64,000 nucleotides of DNA from an uncultured Eubacterium sp. (GTDB taxonomy: Bacteria > Bacillota > Clostridia > Lachnospirales > Lachnospiraceae): assembly GCA_934322085.1 (NCBI GenBank), contig CAKRGF010000009.1:7203-71202 (forward strand), written 5' to 3'. The translations under genes were made by a program, and so were the position numbers. Shown one piece after another: positions 59,084 to 64,000 of this stretch; positions within the stretch are counted from its first letter, which is position 1; each line of letters begins with the position of its first letter. Under the pieces are notes generated by a model. It had not been told where the DNA came from. It made no database searches and worked only from the letters and a program-made list of their open reading frames with translations.

Positions 59084-60232
59084 ATGTTTGATAGTATTGT
59101 AATTGGCAGTGGATTTGCTGGTGCTGTGGTAGCCAGAGAGCTGGCTGAGAAAAAGGGACAGCAGGTGTTAGTGATTGATGCCAGAGACCATGTCGGCGGA
59201 AACTGCTATGATAAAAAAGATGATTATGGTATTTTGATTCATCAGTATGGACCACATATTTTCCACACAAATATTGATAGAGTTTTTGAATATTTATCCC
59301 GTTTTACGGACTGGTATGATTACCGTCATGAAGTTGTTGGAAATGTGTACGGCAGAGAATTGCCAATTCCGTTTAACTTAAATACGCTGGAGCTTGTGTA
59401 CGGCGAGCGCGCGCCGCATTTGGAAAAACTTTTAATTGATAATTTTGGTGAAGGTGCCAGAGTTCCGATTCTGGAGCTTATGAATCATGAAAATGAAGAG
59501 TTACAGGAGATTGCCCAGTATGTATATGAAAATGTTTTCTTGAAATATACGATGAAGCAGTGGGGCAAATCACCGAAGGAAATTGACCCGGCTGTATCAG
59601 GGCGTGTTCCGGTACTTTTGTCCAGAGATAACCGTTATTTTCAAGATAAATATCAGGGACTTCCAAAGGAAGGATTTACACCGATTTTTGAAAAAATGCT
59701 AGATTATCCGGGTATTGAAGTACGCTTAAATTGCGAGGCTGCATCGGTTCTTACCATTGACCCGGAGGCAGAAAATAAAGTCTTTTTTGAGGGGCAGCCA
59801 TTTACCGGCAATGTGATTTTTACCGGAGCCTTGGACGAGCTGTTTGGATGTCGTTTTGGCAGACTTCCGTATCGTTCGCTGCGGTTTGATTTTGAGCACT
59901 ATGACAAGAAATTTTACCAGAGTCATGGTGTAGTAAACTACACGGTGTCGGAAGATTTTACCCGTATAACAGAGTTTAAGTATTTGTCCGGCCAGTTAGA
60001 TGCAAAGGATACGACGATTGTGAAAGAGTACCCGATGCCATATCAGGGAAAAGATGGGGAAATTCCTTATTATGCAATTAATAACGCTGAGAATGATGCC
60101 CTGTTTTTGCAGTACAAAGAACTTGTTAATAAGATTCCAAACTTCTATCTGTTAGGTCGTTTGGCGGAATACAAGTATTATAATATTGATGCGATTGTGG
60201 ACCGTGCATTGACGGTGGCAGAAGAAATTTAA
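59084..60232 (+). CDS. glf: UDP-galactopyranose mutase
   Basis: Converts UDP-galactopyranose to UDP-galactofuranose in the cytoplasm, the precursor for galactofuranose-containing glycans. The FAD-binding N-terminus IVIGSGFAGAVVARELAEKK and DHVGGNCY, GPHIFHT, and the C-terminal segment RLAEYKYYNIDAIVDRAL fit the family. Residue count 382 is normal. ATG at 59084 has GGGAGGA upstream. A family-2 glycosyltransferase follows after 18 nt, so the two probably build one surface polysaccharide. Confidence 0.95.
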   Translation: MFDSIVIGSGFAGAVVARELAEKKGQQVLVIDARDHVGGNCYDKKDDYGILIHQYGPHIFHTNIDRVFEYLSRFTDWYDYRHEVVGNVYGRELPIPFNLNTLELVYGERAPHLEKLLIDNFGEGARVPILELMNHENEELQEIAQYVYENVFLKYTMKQWGKSPKEIDPAVSGRVPVLLSRDNRYFQDKYQGLPKEGFTPIFEKMLDYPGIEVRLNCEAASVLTIDPEAENKVFFEGQPFTGNVIFTGALDELFGCRFGRLPYRSLRFDFEHYDKKFYQSHGVVNYTVSEDFTRITEFKYLSGQLDAKDTTIVKEYPMPYQGKDGEIPYYAINNAENDALFLQYKELVNKIPNFYLLGRLAEYKYYNIDAIVDRALTVAEEI

Positions 60233-60250
60233 GAAAGAAGGGTTTTGAGA

Positions 60251-61267
60251 ATGAAACTATTGACGGTTGCGATACCCTGCTATAATTCGCAGGATTACAT
60301 GGAGCATGCAGTAGAGACCGCATTAGTAGGTGGCGAAGATGTTGAAATTATTTTGGTAAATGATGGTTCTTCAGATAAAACGGCTGAAATTGCTGATCGT
60401 CTGCAAAATGAACATCCGACAATTGTACGGGCGATTCATCAGGAAAATGGAGGCCATGGGGCAGCAGTAAATACCGGTCTTGCCAATGCAAGCGGTTTGT
60501 ATTACAAGGTGCTTGACAGCGATGACTGGTTTGACAGAGGTGCATTTCTTAAGATTTTGGATGTCCTTCGCAGTTTTGTAGAAGATGGTTCTGGCGTGGA
60601 TATGCTGCTCGCCAATTATGTTTATGAAAAGCCAAGTCTTCACAAGCACAAAGTCATCCGCTATGATGGTGTTTTTCCGGAAAATCAGGTGTTTACCTGG
60701 AACGATGTAAAACGGTTTAAGATTAGCCAGAATATTTTGATGCACTCGGTTATTTACCGGACGAAAATGCTTCGCGACTGCCAGCTGGAACTGCCAAGAC
60801 ATACGTTTTATGTAGATAACATTTTTGTTTATAATCCGCTTCCGTTTGTGAAAAAAATGTACTATGTCAACGCAGATTTGTATCGTTATTTCATCGGCAG
60901 GGATGATCAGTCGGTAAACGAAAAAGTAATGATTGGACGCATTGACCAGCAGATTAAAGTTAATAAGCTGATGATTGATGCGTATGATCTGACAAAAATA
61001 AAAAATAAAAAACTGCGTGATTACATGATAAAATATTTGACGATGATGATGACGGTAAGTTCCGTATTCCTCATTAAAGAGGGCTCTGAAGAAAGCCTGC
61101 AAAAGCGTGAGGAATTATGGGAGTACCTGAAAAATAAAAATAAGGTCATGTATCGTATGATAAATAAAATGGCACTGAGTAAGCCGATGCAGTTTCGCAG
61201 CAAAGCCGGCAGAAAGATTGTCGTGTGGGGTTATAGTTTGTCACAGAAGATTTACGGATTTAATTAA
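60251..61267 (+). CDS. Family 2 glycosyltransferase
   Basis: 338 residues. The GT-A fold start LLTVAIPCYNSQDYMEHAVET and NDGSSDKTAEIAD (UDP-binding) are typical; the DxD is KVLDSDDWFDRG. The C-terminal 100 residues are helical with hydrophobic parts, suggesting membrane association. ATG at 60251 follows AAGAAGGG. It lies directly after glf. A galactofuranosyltransferase role is possible by context; the donor cannot be deduced from sequence. The long antisense ORF over it is not a gene. Confidence 0.88.
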   Translation: MKLLTVAIPCYNSQDYMEHAVETALVGGEDVEIILVNDGSSDKTAEIADRLQNEHPTIVRAIHQENGGHGAAVNTGLANASGLYYKVLDSDDWFDRGAFLKILDVLRSFVEDGSGVDMLLANYVYEKPSLHKHKVIRYDGVFPENQVFTWNDVKRFKISQNILMHSVIYRTKMLRDCQLELPRHTFYVDNIFVYNPLPFVKKMYYVNADLYRYFIGRDDQSVNEKVMIGRIDQQIKVNKLMIDAYDLTKIKNKKLRDYMIKYLTMMMTVSSVFLIKEGSEESLQKREELWEYLKNKNKVMYRMINKMALSKPMQFRSKAGRKIVVWGYSLSQKIYGFN

Positions 61268-61443
61268 AACCTGTAGAATAGTATAAAAAGTATGAAAAGG
61301 AGAAATCAGAGGATGGTTTCTCCTTTATTTTCTGTAACAAGCAGGAATTTTTTGTTTTATAAAGATTTTAATTGTGAATATGGACAATTTACATTTCCGA
61401 ATCGTGTATATAGTGAAACAGCGAAAGAGAGGTGAGAAGAAGG

Positions 61444-61938
61444 TTGAAGTCAGATGAGGTAGGGATACTTTATGAGAAATACAGTGATATTGTTTTTTGT
61501 ACGGCGCTTATGTATTTGAAAAATCAGGAGGATGCCTACGATATTGTGCATAATGTGTATGAAAAGCTGCTGCGCAAAAATATCCGTTTTAAGGAGGAAG
61601 AACACAGCAAGGCGTGGCTGTTGAAGGTGACACATAATGCATGCAGGGATTATTTGAAAAGTGCTTATCGGAAAAAGCGGGTGTCCTTAGAAGCACAGCA
61701 GGAAAAAGGAATTGTTTATTCCTTTTGTGATGGAGAAAAAAAGGAAAAGTACGAAGACTTGTTTCGGGAGATTATGGATATGCCCTCGATGTACCGGGAA
61801 GTAATTTATTTGTATTATTTTCAAGGATACAAGGCAAATGAAATTGGAAAAATTGTTGGAAAAAGTGCATCAGCGGTTCGCTCGCGTCTGGTAAAAGCAA
61901 GAGCATTGTTAGCAGAAAGTCTAAAGGAGGAAATGTAA
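61444..61938 (+). CDS. ECF-type RNA polymerase sigma factor
   Basis: A small sigma-70 relative. Region 2 (LYEKYSDIVFCTALMYLKNQEDAYDIVHNVYEKLL) and region 4 (YREVIYLYYFQGYKANEIGKIVGKSASAVRSRLVKARALL) are clear; no region 1 or 3. The start is uncertain: TTG at 61444 has AGAGGTG about 9 nt upstream, whereas GTG at 61432 overlaps that site. The next gene begins 1 nt after its stop and is the likely membrane anti-sigma. Upstream CGTGTA at 61403 resembles an ECF -10, which would allow autoregulation; this is weak. Confidence 0.88.
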   Translation: MKSDEVGILYEKYSDIVFCTALMYLKNQEDAYDIVHNVYEKLLRKNIRFKEEEHSKAWLLKVTHNACRDYLKSAYRKKRVSLEAQQEKGIVYSFCDGEKKEKYEDLFREIMDMPSMYREVIYLYYFQGYKANEIGKIVGKSASAVRSRLVKARALLAESLKEEM

Positions 61939-61939
61939 T

Positions 61940-62917
61940 ATGGATAATAAAATGAATGAAATGTTTGAGTATGTTGTAATGGATGAGGACAGAAAAAAAC
62001 AGATATGGGAGGAATTGAAAAAGGAAAAATTGAAAACACACCATTTTTCACTGCAAAAAGGCATAGCGGTTGCTGCCTGTCTGCTTGCCCTGTTAATACC
62101 AGTCGGTGCGATGGCAGCATCCGGTTTCCAATGGCCTTTTATGAAAGAATTCGGGGAGGAGGAAAATAAGCAGCTTAATCCGCTTTTTAAAAATGAAAAA
62201 AATGAATTAACTGCCTATGGTTTGAAATTCCGAATTGAAAAGGCGTTGTGTGATAATAGCATGAACATCGGATACTTTTATGTTTCAGTTGAAGATGTTT
62301 CGGGAAAAGGGATACATCCGACAGGTGGTGCAAGGATAGAAGAAAATGCTGAGCACAAAAAAGGAGATATTCTATTTGACTTTAAGGAAAATGTAAGGGG
62401 AGCTATTTACGATAAAAAAAATTCTACGGATACAAAGTATTATTTTTACGTTGAAAATGAATTGTCACCAAATGATACAGACCAAATTCAGAACCTTACA
62501 ATTGAATTTACAAAATATGAACACAATGACTCCCATGGACAACATAGTGAGCTTCTTCGGGAGGAAAGTTTGAAGGCAGATCATATTACGTCAATGCCGG
62601 TTCTGACATGGAAGATGGGAGATGTTCAGGTAAAAGTATCTTCTATTGCTGCACAGGTTGCAGACAAAAATCCAGGAGAATTGCAGATTGTCTTGAAAAA
62701 CAACAAAAAAATTAAGGATTATTTTGATTACAATACAGATAAAATCGGAAAAGATGGTGAGGTTCCAGATAATTCTTTCACGTTAAAAACAAGTCAGGAA
62801 GCCAAAAGAAGCTCAGACCCAACGGTTATTATGTATCGTTTTGGCTATGTGGATATCAATCAGGTGGAAGGTATTATCTATGATGGGAAATATTATAATT
62901 TAGAAGATGCAGAATAA
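61940..62917 (+). CDS. DUF4179-like membrane protein, probable anti-sigma factor
   Basis: 325 residues. About 40 cytoplasmic residues (EYVVMDEDRKKQIWEELKKEKL) precede one transmembrane helix (about 42-60, IAVAACLLALLIPVGAMAAS) and a soluble extracytoplasmic domain with short beta motifs (GLKFRIEKALCDNSMNIGYFYVSVEDV). This layout fits DUF4179 proteins paired with ECF sigma factors. ATG at 61940 is 1 nt after the sigma stop with GGAGG inside the end of the sigma gene, so translation is coupled. The sensed signal is unknown. Confidence 0.8.
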   Translation: MDNKMNEMFEYVVMDEDRKKQIWEELKKEKLKTHHFSLQKGIAVAACLLALLIPVGAMAASGFQWPFMKEFGEEENKQLNPLFKNEKNELTAYGLKFRIEKALCDNSMNIGYFYVSVEDVSGKGIHPTGGARIEENAEHKKGDILFDFKENVRGAIYDKKNSTDTKYYFYVENELSPNDTDQIQNLTIEFTKYEHNDSHGQHSELLREESLKADHITSMPVLTWKMGDVQVKVSSIAAQVADKNPGELQIVLKNNKKIKDYFDYNTDKIGKDGEVPDNSFTLKTSQEAKRSSDPTVIMYRFGYVDINQVEGIIYDGKYYNLEDAE

Positions 62918-62922
62918 AATTT

Positions 62923-62947
62923 GTAGGACGCTTACTCAGCGTCCTAC
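62923..62947 (+). terminator. Hairpin after the anti-sigma gene
   Basis: GTAGGACGCT and AGCGTCCTAC form a perfect 10-bp stem with a 5-nt loop. The tail (TTCATTTAAT) is only partly T-rich, but it is the likely end of the sigma operon before the insertion sequence. Confidence 0.65.
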
Positions 62948-62959
62948 TTCATTTAATAA

Positions 62960-64000
62960 GAGCCTGTGAAAAAATTTCTGTAAATTATATAATATCAAGG
63001 TCTTCTATGATAAAATACAAATCATAGGAGGCCTTTTTATTATGGCAAACAGAAAAAAACAGGTTTACAAACCAAAACCAATGACTGAGGGAAAGAGAAA
63101 TCTGATTCAAGGATTGCTTCAGGAGTATGATATTCAGTCCGCTGACGATATTCAGGAAGCATTAAAGGATCTTCTGTCCGGAACGATTCAAGATATGCTT
63201 GAAACAGAAATGGATAGTCATCTTGGTTATGATCGCTATGAAAGATCCAGCGAGCCAAACTACCGAAACGGCACAAAGCCAAAAACTGTTCGTAGCAAGT
63301 ATGGGGAGTTCGAGGTCGATGTTCCTCAGGATCGACAGAGTTCCTTTGAACCTCAGGTGCTTCCAAAGCGCCAGAAAGACATCTCTTTGATTGATGACAA
63401 GATCATTTCTATGTATGCAAAAGGAATGACCACACGACAGATTTCAGAAACGATAGAGGATATTTATGGCTTTGAAGTAAGCGAAGGAATGGTATCTGAT
63501 ATTACAGATAAGCTTCTTCCTAAAATCGAAGAATGGCAAAATCGTCCTTTATCTGCGGTATATCCTATCGTTTTCATTGATGCTGTACACTTCTCTGTCC
63601 GTGATGACGGAGTAATTAGAAAACTTGCCGCATATGTTGTTCTCGGTATCAACGAAGATGGCATGAAAGAAGTTTTAAGTATTGTTGTTGGAGAAAATGA
63701 AAGCAGTAAATATTGGCTGTCCGTATTGAACAGTCTGAAAAATCGTGGAGTCCAGGACATTCTCATTCTCTGCTCTGATGGATTAACGGGAATCAAAGAT
63801 GCAATCTCTACAGCATTTCCAAAAACAGAGCAGCAGCGTTGCATAGTGCATATGGTGAGAAATACACTCAAATATGTTGCAAACAAGGATATGAAAGCTT
63901 TTGCTAAAGATTTAAAAACAATCTATACAGCTGCCGATGAAGAAGCTGCCAGAAAGCAGTTAAAAACCGTTACAGAAAAATGGTCGGGACAATATCCGAG
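62960..64000 (+). mobile_element. IS256 family insertion sequence (right part outside window)
   Basis: The left end is probably near 62960, where GAGCCTGTGAAAAAATTTCTG resembles a terminal inverted repeat, about 80 bp before the transposase ATG. The right terminal repeat and the target duplication are outside the window, so boundaries cannot be confirmed. Confidence 0.75.
63042..64000 (+). CDS. IS256 family transposase (3' end outside window)
   Basis: The frame is open from ATG 63042 (after AGGAGG) to the window edge, giving 319 residues of about 400. It carries the IS256 N-terminal pattern (DMLETEMDSHLGYDRYERS...YRNGTKPKTVRS) and the DDE motifs FIDAVHF (Asp180) and LCSDGLTG (Asp246). QQRCIVHMVRNT is the usual sequence after the second Asp; the catalytic Glu lies beyond the window. 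The reading frame is intact as far as seen, so the element may be active. Confidence 0.93.
   Translation, partial: MANRKKQVYKPKPMTEGKRNLIQGLLQEYDIQSADDIQEALKDLLSGTIQDMLETEMDSHLGYDRYERSSEPNYRNGTKPKTVRSKYGEFEVDVPQDRQSSFEPQVLPKRQKDISLIDDKIISMYAKGMTTRQISETIEDIYGFEVSEGMVSDITDKLLPKIEEWQNRPLSAVYPIVFIDAVHFSVRDDGVIRKLAAYVVLGINEDGMKEVLSIVVGENESSKYWLSVLNSLKNRGVQDILILCSDGLTGIKDAISTAFPKTEQQRCIVHMVRNTLKYVANKDMKAFAKDLKTIYTAADEEAARKQLKTVTEKWSGQYP

Noticed and set aside
60371..61102. 243-codon ORF antisense to the glycosyltransferase
   Set aside because: The plus-strand frame has clear GT2 motifs; the antisense frame shows only hydrophobic noise (many Ile, Phe, His) and no ribosome site.
60371..61267. CRISPR array or phage region in the right half
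   Set aside because: No regularly spaced direct repeats and no phage structural or integrase genes were seen; the only mobile gene is the IS256 transposase.

Overview
The window looks like the chromosome of a low-to-moderate GC, Gram-positive anaerobe of the Clostridia, most likely a Lachnospiraceae gut or rumen commensal. This is an inference from gene content: flagellin with an adjacent long LPVTEENV-repeat protein, a Firmicutes-type Tad pilus locus without a secretin, lysine-rich Ig-like modules on exported proteins, a GH10 xylanase, a RACo-type corrinoid-protein activator, clostridial ferredoxin and flavodoxin, and MecA. I see no rRNA, tRNA, CRISPR array or prophage. One insertion sequence (IS256 family) runs off the right edge.

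Layout. 1-5.2 kb: end of a PEGA-domain surface protein, then phosphoglucomutase (pgcA) and glycogen branching enzyme (glgB), closed by a long hairpin and a terminator. 5.2-11.5 kb (minus strand): L,D-transpeptidase, secreted xylanase, MTA/SAH nucleosidase and a secreted subtilase. 11.5-17.7 kb: motility block with a degenerate HD-domain signalling protein, a 951-residue repeat protein, a cysteine-rich flagellin overlapping it, and FliS. 17.9-27.8 kb: an eleven-gene Tad pilus operon. 27.8-35.5 kb: RACo-like activator, rhomboid protease, FMN reductase/SCP2 fusion, HIT protein, murG, pgi, ferredoxin, flavodoxin. 35.7-41.7 kb: DUF1858 redox protein, mecA, an LRR/EF-hand exported protein, membrane proteins, araD. 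41.7-50.6 kb: two related arylsulfotransferase-like proteins (one without the catalytic centre) around an alanine symporter, a chromate-type transporter and an APS kinase (cysC), then a ClC transporter. 50.7-56 kb: Ig-repeat protein, divergent uraA/upp, NUDIX hydrolase, putP. 56-64 kb: a 676-bp non-coding stretch with a second long hairpin, a lipoprotein, pyrimidine-nucleoside phosphorylase, glf plus a glycosyltransferase, an ECF sigma/DUF4179 pair, and the IS.

How it fits together. Three export-related themes dominate: a flagellum, a Tad pilus, and enzymes or surface proteins carrying lysine-rich Ig-like modules. Central sugar genes (pgcA, glgB, pgi, araD) and nucleobase salvage genes (uraA, upp, pdp) are scattered among them.

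The strongest candidates for something undescribed are: (a) two long intergenic hairpins, at 4951-5088 and 55979-56162, whose stems differ in sequence but which share an 11-nt one-sided bulge of consensus GCTNNCGCTYA at the same structural position, suggesting a structured RNA or mobile hairpin family; (b) the cysC/arylsulfotransferase gene pair together with a catalytic-centre-less paralogue, a possible cytoplasmic sulfation system; (c) a flagellin with nine cysteines, translationally overlapped by the repeat protein; (d) Tad parts with unusual architecture: a TadC-like protein with a large extracytoplasmic insertion, a pseudopilin with a duplicated Cys module, and a perfect 19-bp inverted repeat inside the operon. 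All functional calls come from reading the sequence by eye; no database search was run.
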